Made by a program: the position numbers and the translations under genes
Origin: Diplodia intermedia
Taxonomy: Eukaryota; Ascomycota; Dothideomycetes; Botryosphaeriales; Botryosphaeriaceae
Length of the DNA stretch: 64,000 nt
Direction of reading: 5' to 3'
Assembly: GCA_021495925.1 (NCBI GenBank)
Contig: JAKEKT010000001.1
Coordinates: 1,240,001 to 1,304,000, forward strand
Notes under the pieces: generated by a model
What the model was told of the DNA's origin: nothing
The model's database searches: none
Seen by the model: the letters and a program-made list of their open reading frames with translations, nothing else
Shown here: positions 33,378 through 44,374 of the stretch, piece after piece
Numbering within the stretch: position 1 is the first letter of the stretch
Layout of the letters: each line of letters begins with the position of its first letter

Positions 33378-34408
33378 ATGCAGATCTTCGTGAAGACCCG
33401 TACGTTCCCTCACCGCCGCCGCCACGGTCGCCTTCAGCCTGCTAACATCGCGTGCAGTCACCGGCAAGACCATCACCCTTGAGGTCGAGTCGTCCGACAC
33501 CATCGACAACGTCAAGAGCAAGATCCAGGATAAGGAAGGCATTCCTCCGGATCAGCAGCGCTTGATCTTCGCCGGCAAGCAGCTTGAAGATGGCCGCACC
33601 CTGTCCGACTACAACATTCAGAAGGAGTCCACCCTTCACCTCGTCCTCCGCCTCCGCGGTGGTATGCAGATCTTCGTCAAGACTCGTATGTGCTCGCCGC
33701 CTCCGACCCGATCCATCGCAACCTGCTGACGTCATCACAGTGACTGGCAAGACCATCACCCTTGAGGTCGAGTCCTCGGACACCATCGACAATGTCAAGT
33801 CGAAGATCCAGGACAAGGAGGGTATCCCCCCGGACCAGCAGCGCTTGATCTTCGCGGGTAAGCAGCTGGAGGACGGCCGTACCCTGTCCGACTACAACAT
33901 CCAGAAGGAGTCGACTCTCCACCTCGTCCTCCGCCTCCGTGGTGGTATGCAAATCTTCGTCAAGACCCTCACCGGCAAGACCATCACCTTGGAAGTCGAG
34001 TCATCGGACACGATCGACAATGTGAAGTCCAAGATCCAAGACAAGGAGGGTATCCCCCCGGACCAGCAGCGCCTGATCTTCGCGGGTAAGCAGCTGGAGG
34101 ACGGCCGTACTCTCTCGGACTACAACATCCAGAAGGAGTCGACTTTGCACCTGGTACTGCGTCTGCGCGGTGGCATGCAGATCTTCGTCAAGACCCTGAC
34201 TGGAAAGACCATCACGCTCGAGGTTGAATCCTCCGACACGATCGACAACGTGAAGAGCAAGATTCAGGACAAGGAGGGTATTCCGCCGGATCAGCAGCGT
34301 CTCATCTTCGCTGGTAAGCAGCTGGAGGACGGGCGCACGCTCTCCGACTACAACATCCAAAAGGAGTCGACTCTGCACTTGGTGCTTCGTCTGCGTGGTG
34401 GGCAGTAA
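33378..34408 (+). CDS. Polyubiquitin, four repeats
   Basis: Supplies ubiquitin, released from the head-to-tail precursor by deubiquitinases. Exons 33378-33399, 33458-33685 and 33741-34408 give 305 residues: four identical 76-residue units ([20 protein letters not shown] ... LRLRGG) plus one extra C-terminal Gln that blocks premature conjugation. Exon 2 is exactly 228 nt, one repeat. Introns of 58 and 55 nt interrupt repeats 1 and 2 at the same place, inside the Leu-8 codon after VKT; repeats 3 and 4 have none. The repeats differ at synonymous sites. Equivalent to yeast UBI4; Gln tail and intron phasing support the model. Confidence 0.97.
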
Positions 34409-35289
34409 GCGGATCGAGGGGGATTTTGCTCTTGACATGCAAGGCGTTTGGGCATAGGCACTGAAGCATAGCCTGGTGCCTCTTTTAGATAATGTTATGA
34501 AAGTATGAGCCTACGGGCTTGGCCTGCGGGCTACATTTCCACGTTCACAAACTGGTCTTTTGCAACGTGCGTGCGTGACAGGATGGTGATAATGACACGG
34601 TTGAGAGGGCGACACCCCACCTCCGTGTTCGTGCCGTTCTAAGACGCATGCGGAAAGGCGACGCCGCAGGTTGGCGTCAACCAGACTAGAATTCGTTCAC
34701 CGACTCACGCGTATCCGAGAAGCTGCGACAGCTGATGAAACAGGCTCTACCGCCCATCGACTCCGGTCGGCATGAACAACCTCGGTGACGAGGGCAGATC
34801 GCCGTAATTAAGCTCGGGCTCGTGCCGCCCCGCCCTGGTTAAGCAGCTGTGGAGCCCAAGCTGGATCTGCTGAGTCAGCGCTACTATGTCCACAGACCAG
34901 CCGTGTAACCACAAAAATCATTAGTATTGCCGAGACCTTACGGAGAACGCGGAGACAACACGATCTTAGCTCCGATCCTATCACACCATTGTCCAACAGG
35001 TCAGCATTGTTGTATCGAGTAAGCGGCAGGAATAGCTATACAAAGTCAACGACCACTCAATCACCCGCTCTTGCGGCTTAGTGGGGAAAGGCAAATATGC
35101 GGGGCGGTGATGACGCAAAAGAACGGAGTTTAGCGGCGGTGATAGTACGGGCAAAGCGGCGCCTTAGTGACATTAGTTGACAGTGAGAAGAGACAATATA
35201 AAGTCAACGGCCACGCTTGACAACCCATCGCTCTATCGTTGCTACTAGCCTCGACCCCCAACATCAAGAACCGAATCATCAAGACCACA
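34409..35289. other. Intergenic, no gene seen
   Basis: About 880 bp holding the polyubiquitin terminator and the AKR promoter. AAAGTCAACGRCCAC occurs twice, near 35040 and 35201, as a possible short duplication or operator. No gene seen. Confidence 0.5.
35197..35202 (+). promoter_or_regulatory. TATA box candidate of the AKR gene
   Basis: TATAAA located 88 bp upstream of the aldo-keto reductase ATG, a suitable distance for fungal TATA-driven initiation. Position-only evidence. Confidence 0.4.
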
Positions 35290-36603
35290 ATGGCTGCCGA
35301 ATCGAAGATGCAATACGTCAAGTATGTTCCACCCTCGCCCCCGTGCTTTGCCCCCTTCATGTCTTTTGGATACGCAGCTCCTCGTACGAGCATTAGGCTT
35401 TCAGGCTCTTTCATCGTGGTTACGAATTGAGCAGCTTTGCTCGTGGGAGTGACAACTGTTGACTGACGTATCAATAATAGCCTGGGCAAGTCTGGCCTCA
35501 AGATCAGCAAAGTCATCCTCGGTGCCATGTCGTACGGCTCGAGCGAATGGCAGGAGTGGGTGCTGAACGAAGCCGAAGCGCTGCCTCTCCTGAAACATGC
35601 CTACGACAACGGCATCAACACGTGGGATACCGTAAGTCGAACTATATACCGCACATGGATGCCAGCGCTGACCGGACCCGACCACAAGGCGGACATCTAC
35701 TCGCACGGCCGCAGCGAGGAGATCATCGGCAAGGCGCTCAAGCAGTACTCGATCCCGCGCGAAAGGGTCGTCATCCTGTCCAAGTGCTACTTCGGCGTGG
35801 CCGAGGACGGGTCGCAGCCGCCCATCGCGGCGTCGGGCGCCAACAACGGCCCGGAGCTGGTCAACCGCGTCGGCCTGTCGCGCAAGCACATCCTCGACGC
35901 CGTCGACAAGAGCGTCGCGCGCCTGGGCACCTACATCGACGTGCTGCAGATCCACCGCCTCGACCGCGACACCCCCAAGGAGGAGATCATGCGCGCCCTC
36001 AACGACGTCGTCGAGAGCGGCAAGGTGCGCTACATTGGCGCCAGCTCGGTGAGCATTCCCATCATCATCATCATCAAAACGACACTGACACGGATCCCAA
36101 AGATGGCGGCCTGGGAGTTCCAAATGCTCCAGACCATCGCCGCGCAGCACAACTGGCACCGCTTCATCAGCATGCAAAACTACCACAACCTGCTCTACCG
36201 CGAGGAGGAGCGCGAGATGGTCCCCTACTGCCGCGCCACCGGCGTCGGCGTCATCCCGTGGTCGCCCGTCGCGCGCGGCGTGCTCGCCCGCCCCTTCGGC
36301 AGCCGCGGCTCCACCGTCCGCGACAAGACGGACAACTTCCTGCACGCCCTCATCCGCGACCGCGAGACCGAGACCGACGCCGCCGTCGTCGGCCGCGTCG
36401 AGGAGGTGGCCGCGAAGAGGGGCGTGAGCATGGCCGCCGTCGCGACCGCCTGGGTGCTGGCCAAGGGCGAGAACCCCATCCTCGGCCTGTCGAGCAAGGA
36501 GCGCATCGAGGAGGCGGTGCGGAACAGCAACTTCGTGCTGAGCGATGAGGAGGTCAAGTATCTCGAGGAGCCGTACAGGCCCAAGGTTATTACGGGCCAC
36601 TGA
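35290..36603 (+). CDS. Aldo-keto reductase (VrdA/YakC-like)
   Basis: NADPH-dependent carbonyl reductase, likely cytosolic. Four exons (35290-35321, 35481-35631, 35689-36048, 36103-36603) give 347 residues, the usual size. Catalytic residues are visible: Asp and Tyr in WDTADIYSHG (made only after splicing), Lys in VVILSKCYFG and His in LQIHRLDR. The barrel start is LGKSGLKISKVILGAMSYGS; cofactor-binding sequence near the end includes GLSSKERIEEAVRNSNF. Introns 2 (57 nt) and 3 (54 nt) are in frame and stop-free, so an ORF reading hides them, but family continuity and CTGAC branch sites support removal. Substrate unknown; relatives reduce aryl aldehydes or polyketide intermediates. Converges with azgA, 292 bp apart. 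Confidence 0.92.
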
Positions 36604-36895
36604 AGCGAAGTCGGGACTTGTCTTCAACCTGCCATAGACTTTGTAGAGTTAATACAATGATTCGCATGAATTTCTGTTTGCCCTATTAGCATTCGATTGA
36701 AAAGTAGGAATAGAGGTGTGGTGAATGCATAGGGTGGATATGCCCGTACAAGTATCCAGCACGAGCAAACGCGGTGGGACAAACATCTCTCATCGAACAT
36801 CATAATATTATTAAGAGAGTGGTATCAACAACGTCTGTACAAGTAACTCCACATACCGCTTTTCCCCTTTCGTACAATTCTAAAATCATCACACA

Positions 36896-38720
36896 TCACG
36901 CCTTCGGCTGCTCGGTTTCCGAGACCTTCTCCGCGGGCCCGGCCTCCAGCGAACTCGACGACCGGTGCGTGCCGTCGACAACGCCTTCCTCCTCGTCCCG
37001 ACGCCAAAAGTCCTTCTTGCCCTTAGCAGCGCGCATAAGCCAAGGAGGAAAGATGCCACCCTCGATCTTGTAGGTCCAGGGGTCCTTGCGATCCTTGTCG
37101 GCGGGCTGGAGGCGGCCGCCGGAAGCTAGCCCAATGAGCCAGACGAGAGTGTTGATGAGGATGTAGGAGCAGATGCCGGCAATCAGGCCATCGGCGATGG
37201 AGTATGTGAAAGGCATGATGGCAATGGTCAGGAAAGCGGGCACAGCGTCCCCGAGGTAGCCCCAGTTAATGTCCTTGGCCGCCTTGGCCATGAGCGAACC
37301 GACGATGATCAGCGTGCATCCGGTAGCCCAAGGAGGAATCGACGCGAAAATCGGGGCGAAAAAGATGGAAATGAAGAAACAGAGACCTGTAACCATGGCG
37401 GTGAGGCCCGTCGCACCACCTTCAGAAATACCAGCACCGGATTCGATGTAAGCAGTAACGGGAGAGGTGCCGAAGAGGGCACCAATCGAGACACCGAAGG
37501 CATCGATCAAGTAGGCAATCGCACTGCCCTCGAAATCCTGAGTCCTCTCGTCGATGGCGCCGCAGAAGCGAGCCATGGAATACATGGTACCAGTGCAGTC
37601 GAGGATATCGACATAGAGGAAAGTAATGAAGGCAAGGCCGAATTGGCCACCGTACTGGGAAATGTCCCACTCCTGCACGTCAAGCACGCGCTTGATGGGG
37701 TGGAAAGTAACGACCTTCTTGAAGAAATCGAAAGAGCTGTTGCCGGTCGGGGTGTAAGGGAAATACGTAACGGGAGTAGGCCTGGGCCAGCTGATGATGG
37801 AGACGAGCAGGATGCCAATGATAATGGCGCCCTTGACGCGGTACATCATCAGGAGGACAGTCATGAAGCCGCTCAAGAAAATGCCGATCCACATGGCAGG
37901 GTTGCGCATCTTTTCCGAAGACGGGCAAAGTCCAGTGTCCGGGTCCTGGAAAGCGGACTCGCAGCCAGCAAGTTCCAGAGGCGTAGATGTCGCACCAACA
38001 ACGGCGCCAATACCAGCCGAGTACGTCAGGCCAATCAGAGTCAGGTATAGACCAATTCCGACACCGGTCGCGAGCTTAATGGAGGCGGGGATGGCACGGG
38101 CAAGCCATTGGCGGAGACCGAAGATTGTGAGACCGACGAAAACGAAACCTTCGACGAAGACAGCGGTAAGCGCAACCCTGTAGGGGACGAGACCAGAGCC
38201 GTGGTAGCCGACGACGGTGTAGGCGAAATAGGCATTGAGCTACTCGAGTCAGCAAACATGAGATTTCCCGTCGCGGAAAGAGTGATGCTTACACCCATGC
38301 CGGGAGCCAACGCGATTGGCATGTTAGCGAAGAGACCCATGCAGAAGCTGCAGAGGGCGGAGATTGCAGCAGTGGCAGTGACCAGATCGCGCTTGACCTC
38401 CTGCACACACAGCATGTATTCGGTGTTGGTCTCGCACAGGTCGGCCATGCTCTCTGGCGGACACTCGCAGGTGCCGCCAGTCTCGGAGATGATGGTAGAG
38501 TTGACCGAGATGATGTAGGCCATGGCGAAGAAGGTGGCTAGGCCGGCGCGGATCTCGGTGAAGAAGTACGAGTTCTTGCGCTCCTTGGGCTGGGGCTGGC
38601 GTCAGTAGCTGCACAGCATACAAGAAAGTTTGAACTTGCATGGCCGCTGTTGGCAAGGCGGAAGTACCGGCCAACGGGGCTCTGCGCAATGCGCAGGTTG
38701 GCATTATGGATCCAAGTCAT
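36896..38720 (-). CDS. azgA: AzgA-type purine (hypoxanthine/adenine/guanine) transporter
   Basis: Proton-coupled plasma-membrane purine importer of the AzgA/NCS2-like family. Exons 38720-38640, 38595-38293 and 38239-36896 give 575 residues; Aspergillus AzgA is close to 580. The N-terminus reads MTWIHNANLRIAQSPVGRYF, then, after a 44-nt intron, PQPKERKNSYFFTEIRAGLA. That intron starts with GC (CAT|GCAAGT...GCCAG); the adjacent GT would break frame. Multiple membrane helices follow, with characteristic segments FFAMAYIISVNSTIISETGG, MPIALAPGMGLNAYFAYTVV (across intron 2, 38240-38292) and FGTSPVTAYIESGAGISEGG. The cytosolic C-tail is acidic and Ser-rich. Purine specificity is from family likeness, not tested. 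Confidence 0.92.
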
Positions 38721-39975
38721 GGTGGATGTGTGGTTGCAGTGCGCAATGACGGACGCGCCAGAGGCCGTGTAGGCTTCAAAGTCGGAGGGTTTGTCTGGGT
38801 GAGACGAGCATCAGGTGGTGGTACAATTGCAAAATTCGAGCACCGGCGTTATAAAGATCAATGGGTACCACGAGCCGCGTGCTTCACAGATAAGGATCCC
38901 CTTGGCAGCTTGGCCGGGCTTGCGGCGAGACCTGTGTGTGGCGGCATCCTGCCAATCGAGAGTGCTGGACGAAGCGAGCATCGGGGCGCCAAGTGGGCTG
39001 ACGACTCGGCGCCAAGCTGGCTGGCGATGTGCCGGCACCGGCCGGCACTGTGGTAGCTTTGGCGTGGGCGAAACACGGGTGACAGCCGTTTAGAAATGAG
39101 AATGCTAATGAGGCGGAGATATGGCCGCGGCGCTCAGTGGCCAGCCTGCTGGACCCTGGGGGCGGCCGGCGGCGATCGCACAGTGAGCCTGGTGGAGGGC
39201 GCCGGTGCGGAGAGCTGCGTATCTCGGGCGCTCGCCGCACAACACCAAGGCGCAATCGGGGTCAATCTCCGTGTCGCCGTCGCGATGCATCTGCGCGCTA
39301 TTGTCGAAGGATGAGTGAGTGCTGCCGCCGGCTGCGCGGGCTACCCAATGGCAACCGCCACGCCAGAGGGTTTTCCGGCAGGGCGCCCTGAGCCCCTGCT
39401 TGCGCGTATAATAGATGGCATCGCGACTCGTCGTTTCGGCGGCGTCGAGGCTCGTGTTGGCAGGATCAGGATGCCGTTGGACGCGGCGGCGGGCTGGATG
39501 AGGAAGGACGGAGGGTGGAAAGTTCCTTCGACGCGGCTTCTGGGCTGTTCCCCAAATACCCCGGCCTAGCCGCTTTAGGGAGCCGCTGCTGGGGACTGCT
39601 GCCCCGCGCGACGACTTAGTACTCCTCCACTCCGCCGGACAGCTATAGCTACAGCTATACGCCCTCGTTGGTGTTCCATGCTCTCTCGCCCGCCGCGACA
39701 CGGCCCGGCTGGCGAATAGGCGAGCACATGCATTTTCTAGCCTCGTCCGAATGGGAAATCATAACCCGGCGTTCCCCAGCATTTCCGGAAATCTTAACAC
39801 GACCACCGACTCTCCACCTCCACCACCGTCGTCCATCATGTCATCCATCCGGGCCTGCCTTTCCCCAACCAACACCCGCTTAGCAGCTCTTCAGTGTCTG
39901 CAGTTGGCTGAGCCCGCCCATATAAGCAGTTAGAGCTGCTCCCGCAGCTGTCGATCCCCACACATCGACGACTCA
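38721..39975. other. Divergent promoter region, azgA / PhyH
   Basis: About 1.25 kb between the divergent starts. GC-rich, so frames stay open on both strands, but no protein-like frame is found. TATAAG at 39921 is the only promoter-like element noted. Confidence 0.5.
39921..39926 (+). promoter_or_regulatory. TATA-like element of the PhyH gene
   Basis: TATAAG lies 55 bp before the first ATG (39976) and 163 bp before the second in-frame ATG (40084). This distance bears on which start is used. Confidence 0.35.
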
Positions 39976-41286
39976 ATGACCCGCACAGCCGTCGCCTCCT
40001 CAATACGCTACAGACCCTCACTGAAGCCTGCATATCCCTCCCTCTGCTCCAACTTCCGCTTCAAACCCTTCACAAGGCCCACCATGCCGAGCCTTCACAC
40101 CGAGACCAACGGCTCCGCAACGCGTCCCATCGAGCCCCGTGCGTGGTCTATGGACGAGACCATCTCTGTGAAGGACTTCGCAGCCCTCTGCGAGCAGACC
40201 GCCACCAAGAACGACTATCCGCTCGCAGCCGCCGTCGAGAAGAACATTCCCGTGTACGACCTGGCCTCCTTCTCGCTGGACGACGCCGCGGCCATTGACC
40301 GGCTCCAGGACGAGTGGAACCATCTCCTACTTTCCGGCCCGGGCGTCTTCGCCGTCAAGAACTTTTACACCGACCACTCCGTCATCGACGCCGCCAACAA
40401 GGCCTACGACGACATCATCGCCGCCGAGGCTTCCAACGCCAAAGGCGACCATTTCGCCGCCTCCTCGGCCAACTCGCGTATCTGGAATTCTTTCAGCAAG
40501 CATGGCCTGGCCGACCCGCGCTCCTTCACCGCCTACTATGCCAACCCGTGGTTGGCCCACATCTGCGCCGCCTGGTTGGGGCCAGCCTACCGCGTCACGG
40601 CGCAGGTCAACATTGTGCGGCCGGGCGGCGCCCCGCAGGTCTCGCATCGCGACTACCACCTAGGCTTCCAGACGGCCGCCGCCTGCGCGCGCTTCCCCAA
40701 AGCCATGCAGGTGGCGAGCCAGTTGCTGACGCTACAAGGCGCCGTCGCCCACAGCGACATGCCGCTATCGTCGGGCCCGACGCGCTTCCTGCCCTTCAGC
40801 CAGCGCTTCTCGCAGGGCTACATGGCCTACCGCCGCCCCGAGTTCAACGAGTACTTCCTATCGCGCTGGGTTAGCTTGCCGCTGGCCAAGGGTGATGGCG
40901 TCTTCTTCAACCCGGCCCTCTTCCATGCCGCCGGCGCCAACGAGAGCTCCGACATCGACCGCAGCGCCAACCTCGTTCAGATCAGCTCCGCCTTCGGCAA
41001 GCCCATGGAGACGGTCGACGCAGTGCCCCTGGTCGAGCGCTGCTGGGAGGAGATCAAGGCGATGAAGAAGCAAGGAGAAGGCAAGGCGCGTGAGGTCCAG
41101 GCGCTGATTGCCGCGTTGGGTGAGGGCTACCCCTTCCCGACGAACTTGGACAGGAGACCGCCCGCTCCGGGCGGCATGGCGCCCGAGAGTGAGCAGGATC
41201 TGCTGCTAAGAGGGCTGGAGGAAGGTTGGAGCACGGAAGCGGTCGTGGCGAACATAAGGCAGATGCGAGAGGACTCGAAGGCCTGA
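39976..41286 (+). CDS. Phytanoyl-CoA dioxygenase (PhyH) family oxygenase
   Basis: Fe(II)/2-oxoglutarate-dependent oxygenase, intron-free, 436 residues from the first ATG. The iron ligands are His224-x-Asp226 in VSHRDYHLGF and His317 in FNPALFHAAG; Arg329 (DRSANLVQ), 12 residues on, fits 2-oxoglutarate binding. The first 36 residues (MTRTAVASSIRYRPSLKPAY and on) are basic and Ser-rich with no acidic residue, like a mitochondrial presequence. A second ATG at 40084 has a better context (caccATGcc) and would give a 400-residue form without it. The substrate is unknown; fungal relatives act on fatty acyl or secondary metabolites. Converges with the MACPF-like gene. Confidence 0.88.
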   Translation: MTRTAVASSIRYRPSLKPAYPSLCSNFRFKPFTRPTMPSLHTETNGSATRPIEPRAWSMDETISVKDFAALCEQTATKNDYPLAAAVEKNIPVYDLASFSLDDAAAIDRLQDEWNHLLLSGPGVFAVKNFYTDHSVIDAANKAYDDIIAAEASNAKGDHFAASSANSRIWNSFSKHGLADPRSFTAYYANPWLAHICAAWLGPAYRVTAQVNIVRPGGAPQVSHRDYHLGFQTAAACARFPKAMQVASQLLTLQGAVAHSDMPLSSGPTRFLPFSQRFSQGYMAYRRPEFNEYFLSRWVSLPLAKGDGVFFNPALFHAAGANESSDIDRSANLVQISSAFGKPMETVDAVPLVERCWEEIKAMKKQGEGKAREVQALIAALGEGYPFPTNLDRRPPAPGGMAPESEQDLLLRGLEEGWSTEAVVANIRQMREDSKA

Positions 41287-41630
41287 TCGGTTGCAAGCAA
41301 AGTTCCCAAGGCGATGAGAAGTAAGTATGCATCAGCGTGGACTTGATGCATCTTCATGTACCGCGCACTTTTACGTCAAAATCGATATCATAAGTAAGCA
41401 TGGTGATTAGGAACAAAAACGAGTCCCTCAAATTACAAGCTTTCGTTTCTGTACAAAAGGAGGAAATGTACACACGCAGACGTGAACTCCATACCTGGCC
41501 CTTTGCCGAACCCTATTTACACCCCAGAACCCCGAGAGAGATTGGGGAAAAAAAAAAAAAAAAAACTCCACACCGACACACTCACTCTACCTCCGAACAA
41601 CAGGGGTACCTCCCTCCCTCCCTCTCCCCT
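41287..41630. other. Convergent 3' region
   Basis: 344 bp between two convergent stops, with a poly-A run near 41550. No gene seen. Confidence 0.5.
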
Positions 41631-44374
41631 TCACAGCTCGACCTCGACCTCCCCCCTATCCTCCTCCACCCGCCTCCACAAAGCGCCGACCCTGCTCAAC
41701 ACGCTCCCCCAGACGCTCTCGTCCCACTCCCCCGACAAGCCCGCAAAGACCCACCTGGCGCCATCCCTCGGCGGCTCCTGCCTCACGCACACGACGCCCG
41801 CCGGCAACTGCTGCCGCCGCCGCCGCCGCCGTTCGCGCGGCGTGTCCCCACCGCCCTCTTCGGCATCCTCGGCCTCGACCTCCCACTGCCTCCACGCCAG
41901 CCGCTCGACGCGCTCGCCCGCGAACTCGTCCCAGAAGGCCAGGCCGGCGATGCGGTGGCTGCGCGGCGCGTAGAAGACGTCGACGCGGACGATGTCGACG
42001 TTGACGGCGGCCACGAGGTCCAGCGCGCGCCAGGAGGGCCCGCCGGTCGAGGAGAGGGTGTGGAAGGAGGGCGAGCCGGCGTGGTGGGTGCAGCCGTCCT
42101 CCTTCTCCTCGGCCGAGGAGGCGTTGGCGAAGCGGAAGCCGATGGCGCCGATGGCGTGGGAGGAGGCCTTTGAGAAGGACGAGAGGGAGAGGGCGTGGTG
42201 GTGGTAGGAGTGCAGGCTGAGGCGGGCGAGCCGCGGCGGGGCGTCGGCGTCGGCGTCATCGTTGTTGCGACTGACCGCCGCTTCTGTGGACGAGACGACG
42301 CCGTCGACGACGGGGGTGCCCGTGGCCGCCGCCGAAGGGGGCGCCATGGCGAGCGAGGTGAAGGGCTTGATCGTCCGGTGCGGGTTCGGCTCGTCGCCGA
42401 CGAGGATGCAGTGCAGCTCGTCGCCGCGGGCAAAGGCCTGCGTCAGGCGCGCGGCGGCCGACGAGGGGAAGGCCGTGGGCAGGGCGTCGTTGCGCAGCGG
42501 CACGGGCAGGCGCGCGGCCAGGACCTCCGGGTACGCGTAGTTGGGCCGCTTGAGCTTGGTGCGCTGCGTCTTGAGGCTGAAGTCGGCGTACGCGAGCTCC
42601 GGGTGGGAGACGAGGCGGGCGGCCTGGGGGAGGGCCGGTTCAGTATATGGTCGTGTGGGGGAGGGAAAAACTCACCTCTTCCGTGATCAGGGTCATGGCC
42701 TGGCGGCAAAGCAGCCTGGCTTCGTTGAGGGCAACGGGGTCGACGGGGATGGGGTCGCGCGTCGCGTTCAGCTCTCCGAGACTGCGGCCCTCGAGAATCA
42801 AGGGGTCGTCGATGTCGAACGTGTGCTTGCGCTCCGGGATGTCTGCCGTGGCAATGCTTGCTAGAGTGGTGGTGGGCGAGTCGGGAGCGGAGACGGACGC
42901 CTTCCGCGTGTTTACTGGCGACTCGTACAAGAGATCGTGGCCATCGGGAAGAGGCTTGATCCTGACCACGGGCTTCCTGGCCTGCCATCTGGAAGGGTCC
43001 TTGAGCACTGTTGTCGGTAGGTCAGCAAGGAGCGTCATGCGAGAAAACAAGTCGCTTACTTCCACCAATCCTCTTCCACAGCTTCTTGTAAGCCATGAGC
43101 GAGTCGAACAGTTCCGCCGTGTACAGCGAGCATGGCGTGTAGTTCAGCTGCTGCAGCCTCTCGACCCACCCCTTTTCCTTCGCCTCCATCTGCCACTTCC
43201 ACGCCTGGAAGCCCCTCAGGCTCTCGTACCGCGTCAGCACCGCCGCCGTCTTCGAGCTGCTGCGCGCCACCATGGACGGGAAGGCGTTGGCCACGGCGAC
43301 GACCGTGTTCAGCGACCACGGCACCTCGGGCTTCTTGATGTCGCCGCCGCCGGTCCAGTTGACCGAGATGGTGATTTCCGTGTCCTGCAGCACCTCGGCA
43401 TGGTTCTTGTCGACGCTCTCCTGCGCGCCGACGGAGACGGGCGACGGGCCGACGGCCAGGGCGAGGTCGACGGCCTGCTTGACCCGGCGCAGGCGCGACC
43501 GGTCGGCCACCTGGATGGAGATGACGGCCGAGAACTCGCCGCCCTCGAGGAAGCCCGAGATGAAGGCGTCGCCGTAGACGTCGGTGAAGTGCTCCGGCGG
43601 CATGTGGTCGACCGGGTTGAAGAGCATGTCGCCGCTGTGCAGGTGCGTGTGGCTGGACGACAGGCAGTTCTCGTTGTTGACCTTGACGCTGACGATGTAG
43701 TTGAGCTGCGAGTCGAGCACCTTGTTCTCGTTGACGAAGCCGGCCGAGGCGTTGCCGTGGATCGTGCCGTACTTGATGGACATGGCCGTCGAGATGTTCA
43801 GCGCGTCCATGATGTCGCTGACGTTGTCGATGGCGCGCGTGCTGTACGTCACTGTCTGGTTCGGCGGAGCGCCGTCGATGTCTGGCAGCGAGAAGACTGC
43901 TGTCTCGACCGAGTCATCCAAATCCATGATGGAGGCTGCGGGAGACGGCATGCCGCGCTCCTGCACTGCTTCCATTGCTGGAAGCTCAGCCAGGTCTTGG
44001 GCATTGGCGGCAGACCTCTTTGGCGCAGACGTCGGTGTTGACGGCTCGCTCCTGCTCTCTGACTTGTTTGCTGGAGGAGGTGTGATCGGAGGCGTGACCG
44101 TGGCAGGAGTGCCTTTCACTGGGACTCTGAGGGTCCCATTCCTAATTGCCTTGGGAGCCACGACTTGGGTCACGGTGGCTGGCGCCTTTGGCTTGATGGT
44201 AACAGCGTTCTCTATACGGATTTCCTGAGTGTATGTGTTGAAGCCCTGACCTGTTCTGTCGTCAGCGAAGAACCTTAGTTGAGATTGGGCTGAGCCGGGG
44301 ACTGGGTCGGTATATGGGACAGTTAGGCACTCACCAAGGCGCATGGCATTATCGTAGGGAGCCGTAAGTGACAT
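41631..44374 (-). CDS. MACPF-like protein (putative pore-forming fold)
   Basis: Four exons (44374-44335, 44250-43060, 43007-42676, 42623-41631) give 851 residues. Introns are 84, 52 and 52 nt; the 84-nt one is in frame and stop-free. No signal peptide. After a Pro/Thr linker, residues ~130-380 resemble the stonustoxin/fungal-type MACPF fold: SDIMDALNISTAMSIKYGTI, QLNYIVSVKVNN, and HFTDVYGDAFISGFLEGGEF followed by SAVISIQVADRSRLRRVK. A conserved helical stretch follows (YESLRGFQAWKWQ). The C-terminal 300 residues, with a WRALDLVAAVNVDIVRVDVF segment, look like a second folded domain I cannot name. Fungal MACPF proteins are mostly intracellular or of unknown use; defence, development or toxicity is not shown. 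Family assignment is from memory. Confidence 0.55.

Noticed and set aside
35547..36548. 333-residue Arg/Pro/His-rich frame
   Set aside because: Out-of-frame shadow of the aldo-keto reductase.
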